This document shows, one piece after another, positions 6,034 to 13,426 of a stretch of DNA of 64,000 nt. Every line of letters starts with the position of its first letter. Positions within the stretch are counted from its first letter, which is position 1. Source of the stretch: Eubacterium barkeri (GTDB lineage Bacteria; Bacillota; Clostridia; Eubacteriales; Eubacteriaceae); NCBI RefSeq assembly GCF_900107125.1, contig NZ_FNOU01000002.1, positions 62,001-126,000 on the forward strand, in the 5' to 3' direction. The notes below the pieces were generated by a model. It was not told the origin of the DNA and did no database searches. It worked only from the letters and a program-made list of their open reading frames with translations. Both the position numbers and the translations under genes were made by a program.

Positions 6034-8565
6034 ATGGATTATCTGGAATTTTTGAAATCTAAGATTGAGCTGGCAACGGATAGTGGGTTTGAGGTGGATC
6101 GGGACAAGATCAACCGAATGCTTAAGCCGCACCAGCGGGACGCGGTGGCTTGGGCATTAAAGGGCGGCCGGCGGGCGCTGTTTGAAAGCTTTGGCCTGGG
6201 GAAAACTATTCAGGAATTGGAATTCTGCCGACTGGCTGTGGATGAATTTGGAGGAAAAGCGTTAATCGTGCTGCCCCTGGGGGTGAAGCAGGAATTTACA
6301 ACCGATGCGGTTGAGCTGCTGAGAATGGAGAAACCAGAGTATGTGCGGACCATGGAGGAGGTACATGGTGCATCCGGGAAAATACTATTAACGAATTATG
6401 AGCGGGTACGGGATGGTGACATTGATCCGAAGTACTTCACGGCAACATCGCTGGATGAAGCCTCAGTGCTGCGTGGGTTTGGGACAAAGACCTATCAAAC
6501 ATTTTTAGATAAATTTAAGGGGGTGCCCTACAAGCTGGTGGCTACGGCGACGCCAAGTCCGAATAAATATAAAGAGCTGATTCATTATGCCGGGTACCTG
6601 GAAATTATGGATACGGGCCAGGCATTAACCCGGTTCTTCCAGAGGGACAGTACGAAGGCAAATAACCTGACGCTGTACCCTAACCAAGAGGATGAGTTTT
6701 GGTTGTGGGTATCCAGCTGGGCGCTGTTTATTACAAGACCTTCGGATTTGAATCCAGGTTATTCAGATGTGGGGTATGACCTTCCACCACTGAAGGTCAA
6801 TTTCCATGAGCTGCCCATTGATTACGGTGGCGTATTCCAGAAGGATGGTCAGTCGGTCATGTTCCGGGATGCCACAGCAGGACTGAGTGATGCGGCGAAA
6901 GTAAAACGGGACAGTGTAGATGTCCGAGTAGCGAAGATGAAAGAAATCGTAGAGGAAGAACCAGAAAGTCACTTTATCTTATGGCATGACCTGGAACGGG
7001 AGAGAAAGGCCATTGTGGCCGCATTGCCGGAGGCGGTGGATATCTATGGCCAACAGGATTATGACATAAGGGAACAGCGGGTGATTGATTTCTCACAGGG
7101 TAGGAACCGGCTGTTTGCAACAAAGAAAGAACTGTCAGGATCAGGATGTAATTTCCAACGGCATTGCCACCGGGCCATCTTCGTGGGGATTGATTATCAG
7201 TTTAATGATTTTATCCAGGCAGTGCACCGAATCTATCGATTCTTGCAATCCGAAGAAGTGGTGATTGACATCATCTACATGGAAAATGAGCGGGCCATCA
7301 AAGACGCCCTCATGGAAAAGTGGGAAAACCACAACTACATGGTGGATAAAATGATTGCCATCGTGAAGAAATATGGACTGAGCAGCGCGGGTAAAACAGA
7401 ACGACTAAAACGAAAGATGGGAGTAGAGGAAGTGAAGGTAGAAGGCAAGCGGTATACCGCAGTTTATAACGATTGTGTCGAAGAGGTGCGGAAAATGAAG
7501 CGGGACAGCGTGGACTTGATCCACACATCCATTCCATTCTCGAACCACTATGAGTACACGCCAAATTATTCGGATTTTGGACATAATGAGGATACGGTGG
7601 CATTTTTTGAGCAGATGGACTATTTAACGCCAAATCTGCTAAAGGTGCTTAAACCGGGACGTGTGGCGGCCATCCATGTAAAAGACCGGGTGTTATTTGG
7701 AAACACCACTGGAACGGGGATGCCGACAATGGAGCCGTTCCACGTTTATACCATTAATCATTTTATAAAGCATGGATTTGCTTATTTCGGCATGATTACC
7801 GTGGTAACGGATGTGGTACGGGAGAATAACCAAACTTACCGACTGGGGTGGACGGAGCAGTGTAAGGACGGTACGAAGATGGGGGTAGGGTGCCCGGAAT
7901 ACATCCTGCTCTTTAGAAAACTGCCAAGCGATAAATCCACGGCCTACGCCGATGATCCGGTGAGTAAATCGAAGGACGAATATACCAGGGCACAATGGCA
8001 GATTGATGCCCATGGATACTGGAGAAGCTCCGGAGACCGACTTTTAACGAAAGATGAAGTTATGGCCATGAGCGTCAAAAACCTGCAGGCAACCTATCGC
8101 AAGTATAGTCGGGATACGGTTTACAATTATTGGGACCATGTGGGAATGGCTACCAAGCTGGATGAAAAGGGAAAGCTGCCAGCATCCTTTATGGTGGTAG
8201 CCCCGGGGAGCTGGACGGATGAGGTGTGGGATGACATCAACCGGATGCGGACGCTTAACACAACACAAAGCCGGAGAAACCAGCAGATGCATGTTTGCCC
8301 GCTTCAATTGGATATTGTGGAGCGGATTATTAACCGATATTCCAACATCGGGGACCTAGTAATGGATCCTTTTGGGGGACTGATGACCGTGCCGATGATG
8401 GCGGTAAAGATGGACCGGAGAGGATATGGAATCGAGCTAAACAAAGGGTATTTCAGGGATGGGATTGGCTATCTACAGGAAGCTGAAAATGAGAAGGAAG
8501 CACCGACATTGTTTGATTTTTTGGAACCGGACGAACAGCCAGAAGAAATGAAGAAAGCAGAATGA
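6034..8565 (+). CDS. Helicase-DNA methyltransferase fusion
   Basis: 843 residues with two enzyme halves. Residues about 25-440 are an SF2/SNF2-like helicase: Walker A GLGKT (54-58), a DEAS box at 141-144, ATATP at 170-174, and a C-terminal helicase lobe ending near AVHRIYRFLQ. Residues about 470-820 are an amino-methyltransferase of the N6-adenine/N4-cytosine type: motif IV is SIPF (499-502) where SPPF/DPPY is usual, and motif I is DPFGG (778-782). The IV-before-I order is that of the beta class. No restriction nuclease gene lies beside it. Likely roles are self-modification of phage DNA or anti-restriction. It overlaps the next gene by 4 bp. Confidence 0.85.
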   Translation: MDYLEFLKSKIELATDSGFEVDRDKINRMLKPHQRDAVAWALKGGRRALFESFGLGKTIQELEFCRLAVDEFGGKALIVLPLGVKQEFTTDAVELLRMEKPEYVRTMEEVHGASGKILLTNYERVRDGDIDPKYFTATSLDEASVLRGFGTKTYQTFLDKFKGVPYKLVATATPSPNKYKELIHYAGYLEIMDTGQALTRFFQRDSTKANNLTLYPNQEDEFWLWVSSWALFITRPSDLNPGYSDVGYDLPPLKVNFHELPIDYGGVFQKDGQSVMFRDATAGLSDAAKVKRDSVDVRVAKMKEIVEEEPESHFILWHDLERERKAIVAALPEAVDIYGQQDYDIREQRVIDFSQGRNRLFATKKELSGSGCNFQRHCHRAIFVGIDYQFNDFIQAVHRIYRFLQSEEVVIDIIYMENERAIKDALMEKWENHNYMVDKMIAIVKKYGLSSAGKTERLKRKMGVEEVKVEGKRYTAVYNDCVEEVRKMKRDSVDLIHTSIPFSNHYEYTPNYSDFGHNEDTVAFFEQMDYLTPNLLKVLKPGRVAAIHVKDRVLFGNTTGTGMPTMEPFHVYTINHFIKHGFAYFGMITVVTDVVRENNQTYRLGWTEQCKDGTKMGVGCPEYILLFRKLPSDKSTAYADDPVSKSKDEYTRAQWQIDAHGYWRSSGDRLLTKDEVMAMSVKNLQATYRKYSRDTVYNYWDHVGMATKLDEKGKLPASFMVVAPGSWTDEVWDDINRMRTLNTTQSRRNQQMHVCPLQLDIVERIINRYSNIGDLVMDPFGGLMTVPMMAVKMDRRGYGIELNKGYFRDGIGYLQEAENEKEAPTLFDFLEPDEQPEEMKKAE

Positions 8566-9566
8566 TGGAAAGTTATGAATTTAGGCAGAAACAAAGCCTG
8601 CCATACAAGGCGAAATTGAGACATGCTGAGGTGAAGGCGTGGGAGTTTTACGACAGGGTGGAAAATTGCCATGTGAGTGTTGGGGGGCTTGACAGTATCA
8701 CGCTGATTCTGTGGCTTCGTTCCATTGGCATTAATGTGCCGGCCATTAGTGTGAGTCAATTAGAGGACAAGAGTATTCAGAAGATTCATAAAAAATTAGA
8801 TGTAATTCCACTTAAACCAGCAAAAAATAAGGCGAAGGTTATTGCAGAGGAAGGATTTCCGGTGATTTCAAAGCAGATTGCCGGAAAAATAAGGCTGCTA
8901 CAAAATCCAACACCAGATAATAAGACTGTAAGAAATGCCATTATGACGGGGGACTGCGGGAAGCAAGGCGGGTATCGAAAAGGAACTCGGATGCGGCTGC
9001 CGCAGAAGTGGCTGGATTTATTTGCCGGGATGGAAAATGAGAAGTATGGGACGAATTACAAGGAAGCTCCATTTAAAGTATCAAATACTTGTTGCTATTG
9101 GCTGAAAGAGAAACCTTGCAATGACTATGCCAGAAAAAATAGAAGTTATCCATACCTTGGGCTTATGGCATCTGAAGGCGGGCAGCGTGAGATGGCTCTG
9201 GTAAAGCATGGGTGCAACTACTACGGGAAAACGGTAACCCGGTCGGCTCCATTCGCAATTTTTAACCGACAGGATATTCTACAGCTGGCCATTGATTTAG
9301 AGGTGCCAGTGCCGGAGATTTATGGTGAGATTGTCCGGGAACCCGATGGGACGCTCAGAACGACACGGGCGCAGCGGACAGGATGCAGCATGTGCGGATT
9401 CGGAATCCACTTAGAGAAAAGACCACACCGATTCGACATGTTACGTGAGGATAATCCAAAGGAGTGGCATTATTGGATGTACGACGTCGGGTGGGGTGAG
9501 GTGTTAGATTACATCGGAGTCGGATGGGAAGATATCCCGCCGGTTCAGCAGAGGATGGTGTTTTAA
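8562..9566 (+). CDS. PAPS-reductase-like PP-loop protein
   Basis: 334 residues, adenine-nucleotide alpha-hydrolase fold. The pyrophosphate-binding loop is SVGGLDS (residues 39-45), a variant of the standard SGGxDS. Later cysteines (CCYWLKEKPC near 181 and TGCSMCGFG near 285) could hold a metal or Fe-S cluster. Phages often carry such proteins; some relatives act in sulfur transfer to DNA or RNA, others are uncharacterised. It is translationally coupled to the helicase-methyltransferase (overlap at 8562-8565), so a joint role in DNA modification is a reasonable inference. No other Dnd-type genes are present. Confidence 0.8.
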   Translation: MMESYEFRQKQSLPYKAKLRHAEVKAWEFYDRVENCHVSVGGLDSITLILWLRSIGINVPAISVSQLEDKSIQKIHKKLDVIPLKPAKNKAKVIAEEGFPVISKQIAGKIRLLQNPTPDNKTVRNAIMTGDCGKQGGYRKGTRMRLPQKWLDLFAGMENEKYGTNYKEAPFKVSNTCCYWLKEKPCNDYARKNRSYPYLGLMASEGGQREMALVKHGCNYYGKTVTRSAPFAIFNRQDILQLAIDLEVPVPEIYGEIVREPDGTLRTTRAQRTGCSMCGFGIHLEKRPHRFDMLREDNPKEWHYWMYDVGWGEVLDYIGVGWEDIPPVQQRMVF

Positions 9567-9785
9567 ATGAAAAGATATAGAGTTATAAGAGGATTTAAAT
9601 TTAGCGCAATTTATGCAGAAATTGAATTTAAAGAAGGACAAATTTGGGAATATACCACTAAATCATTTGGAAAGAATTTGTTGAGGAAAGATTTTGTAAT
9701 TGCCGAGATTAACGATTTTTTATTAAATAATAATTTTGAGGAGGCGAAGGTGAAACGACTAAATCCGACGAATGGAAAGAGGTGA
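9567..9785 (+). CDS. Small hypothetical phage protein
   Basis: 72 residues (MKRYRVIRGFKFSAIYAEIE at the N-terminus), basic, beta-rich at the start. It begins directly after the stop of the PAPS-reductase-like gene. No family recognised. Confidence 0.5.
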   Translation: MKRYRVIRGFKFSAIYAEIEFKEGQIWEYTTKSFGKNLLRKDFVIAEINDFLLNNNFEEAKVKRLNPTNGKR

Positions 9786-9834
9786 CTAAACTAGACAGTG
9801 AAATTGAAAACCTACCACAGGAGAAGATTGGTAA

Positions 9835-10341
9835 ATGAAAAAAAATCGAAAAGATATAACAGCGGGATTGTCTCAACTTTTGGAGCGGAGATTGAGTGGA
9901 GAGAGCGTTCGGTTCTGCCGAGAGGTTGAGTTTTTCGAACCGCATTGTCGTGTAGATTTTGTCGGTTTTAAATACATGGTAAATGGTACCGGATCAGTAG
10001 GTGGGGCAGAATGCGGTACAGCGTCATTCTATGAGGTAAAGAGCTGCATGAGCGACTTTAAAAGCGGAAACGGATTAACTTTCGACGGTGATGAGAATTG
10101 GATTGTTTGTCCTCTTGATTTAGGGATTGAGATCGTACAGACAAAGCCATTTGCGGTTGGAATCTACGTGCCAACACCTGAAGGATGCACGGTAAAACAA
10201 TTTTTTGAAAGTAAAAATGAGTATCTTGGGGAAGTGGATGGATGGAGTTTGAAAATATATCAACGTGCGATGAAAAGACCTCGAAAACGATCGGTCACTG
10301 AAATTCTGGCCCAGATGGTTTACGCCGGATTATGTAATTGA
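9835..10341 (+). CDS. PD-(D/E)XK-like nuclease, MmcB/VRR-NUC-like
   Basis: 168 residues. RVDFVGF (around residue 39) followed by FYEVKSCMSDFKSG (around 66) matches the D...ExK catalytic pattern of restriction-endonuclease-fold enzymes. The rest (DENWIVCPLD) is typical of small phage and MmcB-like DNA-repair nucleases. ACAGGAGAAG precedes the start. It lies in the replication block, so a role in recombination or Holliday-junction processing is plausible; the substrate is not shown. Confidence 0.65.
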   Translation: MKKNRKDITAGLSQLLERRLSGESVRFCREVEFFEPHCRVDFVGFKYMVNGTGSVGGAECGTASFYEVKSCMSDFKSGNGLTFDGDENWIVCPLDLGIEIVQTKPFAVGIYVPTPEGCTVKQFFESKNEYLGEVDGWSLKIYQRAMKRPRKRSVTEILAQMVYAGLCN

Positions 10342-10385
10342 CAGAGATATTATGTGAAATATGATTCTGAGAATTGGAGACGAAA

Positions 10386-10625
10386 TTGAAAAAGTATATT
10401 GAGATTAGAGGAATAATTGGAATGCCGGAAGGAAAAGACCAAGATGTCTTTGTAGAAGAGTTAGTGGGGTTCTTGAAGAACAAACGCTGTAAAATGGGTG
10501 GATACCTTAAAGATATCAGCGATGTTGATGGAAGACATAACGATATTATGTGTAATGATGAGTTTATTACAAAGATGCTGGCGCATTACAGATTTGGAGG
10601 GAGAAATGCCAAGAATTACAAGTAA
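10386..10625 (+). CDS. Small hypothetical phage protein
   Basis: About 79 residues, including GIIGMPEGKDQDVFVEELVG, a mixed alpha/beta sequence. The start is a weak call: TTG at 10386 behind GGAG, or TTG at 10374. It overlaps the next gene by 20 bp. Function unknown. Confidence 0.4.
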   Translation: MKKYIEIRGIIGMPEGKDQDVFVEELVGFLKNKRCKMGGYLKDISDVDGRHNDIMCNDEFITKMLAHYRFGGRNAKNYK

Positions 10626-10863
10626 GTGCAAAAATAAAGAATGTGGAAATTATATCAATGATATACCAAACGGATGTAGGGCGTTACGGTCGCTGCCAAA
10701 ATGTGAATGTAAGTTTGCGGGGACACATCACGATGCTGTGGATGCGGATAAGAAATCATATTTAGAGGATCGAACAAAAAATATGTTGAGTCCGGAAGCA
10801 TACATTAGATCAAAACAATGGGTCGTAGCAACAGCAGAAGAACTATATGAGGCTTTGAAATAA
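10606..10863 (+). CDS. Small cysteine-rich phage protein
   Basis: 85 residues. The first 35 residues contain CKNKECGN, GCRALRSLPKCECKF, five cysteines that may form a zinc site. GGAGGGAGAA before the ATG decides the start within the overlap with the previous gene. The remainder is helical. No function assigned. Confidence 0.5.
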   Translation: MPRITSKCKNKECGNYINDIPNGCRALRSLPKCECKFAGTHHDAVDADKKSYLEDRTKNMLSPEAYIRSKQWVVATAEELYEALK

Positions 10864-10864
10864 A

Positions 10865-11290
10865 ATGAACAAAGAAAAAGAGTTAACAATAATCGTAAAA
10901 TCAGAAAACACCAATATTTCTATTGAAGAGATGGCATCATCGCTAGAACAATGCTGTAAAGAAATAGGGATGAGCTGCCAAGTGATTGAAGAAAGATGCC
11001 AGGAAAATAACACTGTTAAAATATTTGGGAATGCCATTGAAAAATATGGAATAGAGGCTCAAAGCGATGTTGCAATAGAAGAGATGGCGGAATTGATTCA
11101 AGCCATTGTTAAATTTAGGAGATATGGTAAATCAGAAAATGCAACAGAATATCTGGATGAAGTCATTGAGGAAAAAGAGGATGTTAAGATAATGATGGAT
11201 CAGCTGGATTTGATCTATGGCGATAGTAGAGAAATGCGAGATTGGAAGGTAAATCGATTGTCACGAAGATTAGAGGACCAGAGTGAATAG
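10865..11290 (+). CDS. MazG-like nucleotide pyrophosphohydrolase
   Basis: 141 residues. Residues about 65-120 show the all-alpha NTP-PPase pattern: EEMAELIQAIVKFRRYG, then LDEVIEEKEDVKIMMDQL, giving the acidic metal-binding ExxE...ExxD arrangement. Such enzymes hydrolyse nucleoside triphosphates to monophosphates and pyrophosphate. Phage versions may adjust nucleotide or alarmone pools. The N-terminal 50 residues are an extra segment of unknown role. Confidence 0.7.
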   Translation: MNKEKELTIIVKSENTNISIEEMASSLEQCCKEIGMSCQVIEERCQENNTVKIFGNAIEKYGIEAQSDVAIEEMAELIQAIVKFRRYGKSENATEYLDEVIEEKEDVKIMMDQLDLIYGDSREMRDWKVNRLSRRLEDQSE

Positions 11291-11477
11291 GAAAAAGAGG
11301 TGGGCCGTTATTATGGTCGCATTGGTACTTATGATGTTGGCATTGGGGGCAATAATAGAGTTTGAATACCAAAGACCAACAATTGAAACAAAGCGGCGGG
11401 TTTATGTGGTTCCGTGGCCATGGAAGCTTGAGTGGGATGGGAATGGATTTATCATGCGTTTGGAAGTTAAGGAGTAG
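11283..11477 (+). CDS. Small single-pass membrane protein
   Basis: 64 residues starting at GTG. MNRKKR is followed by a hydrophobic segment (WAVIMVALVLMMLALGAII, residues 7-25), then a short polar tail. The positive N-terminus predicts an inside N-terminus. It overlaps the MazG-like gene by 8 bp. Function unknown. Confidence 0.5.
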   Translation: MNRKKRWAVIMVALVLMMLALGAIIEFEYQRPTIETKRRVYVVPWPWKLEWDGNGFIMRLEVKE

Positions 11478-11484
11478 AGGAAAA

Positions 11485-11676
11485 ATGAAATATGTGGCAT
11501 ATTTTAATCCAAATGGATTTATGAATATCGAATCGGGCAGTAGCAAAGCAGCGGCAGAGATAGCCTACAAGGAAGCATATAAAGAAGGGAAAAGTATCAA
11601 AAGTATTTATCGGGTAATGAATGATGGAAAAGCTATTGCTCAAATAGATTTCTCGGCATTGGAAATTGGAAGCTGA
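11485..11676 (+). CDS. Small hypothetical phage protein
   Basis: 63 residues (MKYVAYFNPNGFMNIESGSS at the N-terminus), with a predicted beta-beta-alpha start. AGAGGAAAA precedes the ATG. No family recognised. Confidence 0.45.
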   Translation: MKYVAYFNPNGFMNIESGSSKAAAEIAYKEAYKEGKSIKSIYRVMNDGKAIAQIDFSALEIGS

Positions 11677-11689
11677 CTGGTGGAGAAAA

Positions 11690-11896
11690 ATGAACCCAGT
11701 ATTTAAACCAATCAAAATAACAGACTTAGAGGAATACAAAATAGCTGAGGGAATAACACACATGGATAAGATCTGCGGAACGTGCCACTATTATAAGAAC
11801 GGGCACTGCACACGGATGAGGTATGAGTACTATATGAAAGAGGGTTTTGTGGTTTTGCCTGAAAATGAGGCATGTACATCATGGAGACATCGATGA
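11690..11896 (+). CDS. Small CxxC phage protein
   Basis: 68 residues with CGTCHYYKNGHC and a later ACTSW, four cysteines that suggest a zinc-binding fold. GGAG precedes the ATG. Its stop (TGA at 11894-11896) overlaps the ATG of the next gene, so the two are coupled. Confidence 0.5.
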   Translation: MNPVFKPIKITDLEEYKIAEGITHMDKICGTCHYYKNGHCTRMRYEYYMKEGFVVLPENEACTSWRHR

Positions 11897-12300
11897 CAAA
11901 AAAAGAGTTATCTCAACTTTATTGGCTCAACAAAGAAATTAAACAGTACAAAAAAAAGCTGAAGGAACTCGAAGATTCAGCGACTAATGACACGAGCGGA
12001 GAAATAACAGGGATGCCGAATGGGCATAGGTGCACAGATAAGATAGGGAATTGCGCGGCTGAGATTGGAGATCTGAAAGCATTAATTAAATTAAGCATGC
12101 ACAAAAGATTATATGAACTCAATCGGCTAAATCGCTTTATCAATTTGGTTGAGGATTCCGAAATGAGGACTATACTTAATCTCTATTATGTTGACGGAAT
12201 GAATTGGAGAGAAATAGCGATGGATTTAGGATATGCGGACGAAAGTGTGCCAAGGAAGAGACATGATCGTTTCTTGAAAATGACCGAAAAATCCGGATGA
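11893..12300 (+). CDS. Sigma-like late transcription regulator (DUF1492/ArpU type)
   Basis: 135 residues. An N-terminal coiled coil precedes a region-4-like helix-turn-helix: EMRTILNLYYVDGMNWREIA, then DLGYADESVPRKRHDRFLK. Small proteins with this layout stand at the end of the early region of Gram-positive phages and turn on the packaging and structural genes. The ATGA overlap with the previous gene sets the start. Two terminators follow directly, so late transcription must restart or antiterminate beyond them. Confidence 0.7.
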   Translation: MTKKELSQLYWLNKEIKQYKKKLKELEDSATNDTSGEITGMPNGHRCTDKIGNCAAEIGDLKALIKLSMHKRLYELNRLNRFINLVEDSEMRTILNLYYVDGMNWREIAMDLGYADESVPRKRHDRFLKMTEKSG

Positions 12301-12352
12301 AATTGTGATAATATATAACATGAGAAAAGCGTAAATTGTCATACTCTCCTTC

Positions 12353-12384
12353 GGGCACTCTGCTGCAACAGAGTGTCCTTTTTT
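12353..12384 (+). terminator. Intrinsic terminator after the early/middle operon
   Basis: A 10-bp stem (12353-12362 with 12369-12378, one G-T pair), 6-base loop CTGCAA, then TTTTTT. It is a strong rightward terminator 50 bp after the late regulator. Confidence 0.85.
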
Positions 12385-12410
12385 ATACAACATCGTAACA
12401 GATTCACTAC

Positions 12411-12434
12411 CATCGGTTATGCCGATGTTTTTTT
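12411..12434 (+). terminator. Second tandem terminator
   Basis: CATCGG (12411-12416) pairs with CCGATG (12422-12427) and is followed by seven Ts. It stands 33 bp after the first terminator and directly before the HNH gene, isolating the packaging module from early transcription. Confidence 0.7.
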
Positions 12435-12449
12435 ATGGAGAAAATAATA

Positions 12450-12860
12450 ATGATCAGAAGAACATGTCCAAGATGTGGGAATAAAGTGGAGGTTGGAAAG
12501 GAGTGCAAGTGCAATGACAGCGCAAGGAAGAAAAGAGATAGAGAATATTATAAACAACGAAAGGATGTAGAGGAACAGAGGATATACACATCATCCAGGT
12601 GGAAGAAGGTAAGAGACAAAGCAATGGAGCGTGACGTTGGCATGTGCCGATGCTGCTTTAAAAAAGGGGAAATAAGAGCAGCAGAGGTAATACACCACAT
12701 AGAACCAATCAAAGAAGGCGGAAGTATTTACGACTTAAACAACCTGATAGCGATGTGTGCAAAATGTCACAATAAAACACATAAAACTTACGAAAGTAAC
12801 GAAAGAATGGAAGAAATAAAGAGATTGGCGGGGATACCCCCGGTGTCTAAAAACTTTTAA
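12450..12860 (+). CDS. HNH endonuclease of the packaging module
   Basis: 136 residues. A zinc ribbon (CPRCG...CKC) leads into an HNH domain: CRCCFKKGEIRAAEVIHHIE, then DLNNLIAMCAKCHNKTH, with the catalytic HH pair and CxxC pairs. In HK97-type phages an HNH protein next to the terminase is needed with TerL to cut cos sites. The ATG at 12450 is preferred because an earlier ATG at 12435 would abut the terminator T-run; GGAG serves 12450. Confidence 0.88.
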   Translation: MIRRTCPRCGNKVEVGKECKCNDSARKKRDREYYKQRKDVEEQRIYTSSRWKKVRDKAMERDVGMCRCCFKKGEIRAAEVIHHIEPIKEGGSIYDLNNLIAMCAKCHNKTHKTYESNERMEEIKRLAGIPPVSKNF

Positions 12861-12940
12861 GTGGGTTTAAAAAGTCGCACTCCCAACTTTCCGCACACGA
12901 TTTTCCCAAAATGAACCAAACTGTCGAAAGGAGGGAGAAA
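12861..12940 (+). other. Gap between HNH and TerS, possible cos region
   Basis: This short gap contains GTCGCACTCCCAACTTTCCG and no gene. In HNH/HK97-type phages cos sites often lie beside the HNH and terminase genes, so this is a candidate. No symmetrical cut-site structure is visible; this is inference only. Confidence 0.25.
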
Positions 12941-13426
12941 ATGGCAAGAAGTCGAAAACCAGCCGAACTAAAATCAAAGCATTTAACCGAAGAAGAACGG
13001 CTAAATGACGGGCTTATTCAATCAGAAGATAAGAAAGTATTAAGGGAAAAGTTCAGAAATCCACCAACATGGATGAACAAAGAATCCAAGGCAGAATATC
13101 GACGGATCATTAAAGTTCTTGACGGTTTGGATTATATTTCGGATGCGGATATTAATAATTTGGCGGGGTATTGCAATGCATTTGTGGCGTATCGGCGGGT
13201 AACAAAAGAACTTGACGATGAGGATTTAACAATTTTACAGATCAATGCAAGAGGGGATGAAAAAGAAGTTAAAAACCCGAAGATATCGATACAAGCGGCA
13301 TATGCGGAAGAAATGCGAAAGTTCGCCGCCCTTTTGGGATTGACCATCGACTCAAGATTAAAGATAGCATCAATGAAGGTCAAGGAGAAGAAGGATGAAG
13401 TTGAAGAGCTCTTTGGAGACATCTAG
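12941..13426 (+). CDS. terS: Terminase small subunit, P27 family
   Basis: 161 residues. The basic N-terminus (MARSRKPAELKSKHLTEEER) and helical middle (WMNKESKAEYRRIIKVLDGL, later AAYAEEMRKFAALLGL) are typical of the P27-type small terminase, which recognises phage DNA and loads the large subunit. GAAAGGAGGGAGAAA sets the start. The end overlaps the large-subunit gene by 32 bp. Confidence 0.85.
   Translation: MARSRKPAELKSKHLTEEERLNDGLIQSEDKKVLREKFRNPPTWMNKESKAEYRRIIKVLDGLDYISDADINNLAGYCNAFVAYRRVTKELDDEDLTILQINARGDEKEVKNPKISIQAAYAEEMRKFAALLGLTIDSRLKIASMKVKEKKDEVEELFGDI

Noticed and set aside
6034..8565. Complete restriction-modification system
   Set aside because: Helicase and methyltransferase are present, but no nuclease domain or neighbouring nuclease gene fits; the small PD-(D/E)XK protein at 9835 looks like a replication/repair nuclease.
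8562..9566. DndC of a phosphorothioation system
   Set aside because: No dndB, dndD or dndE-like genes are adjacent, and the PP-loop differs; PAPS-reductase-like is as far as the evidence goes.
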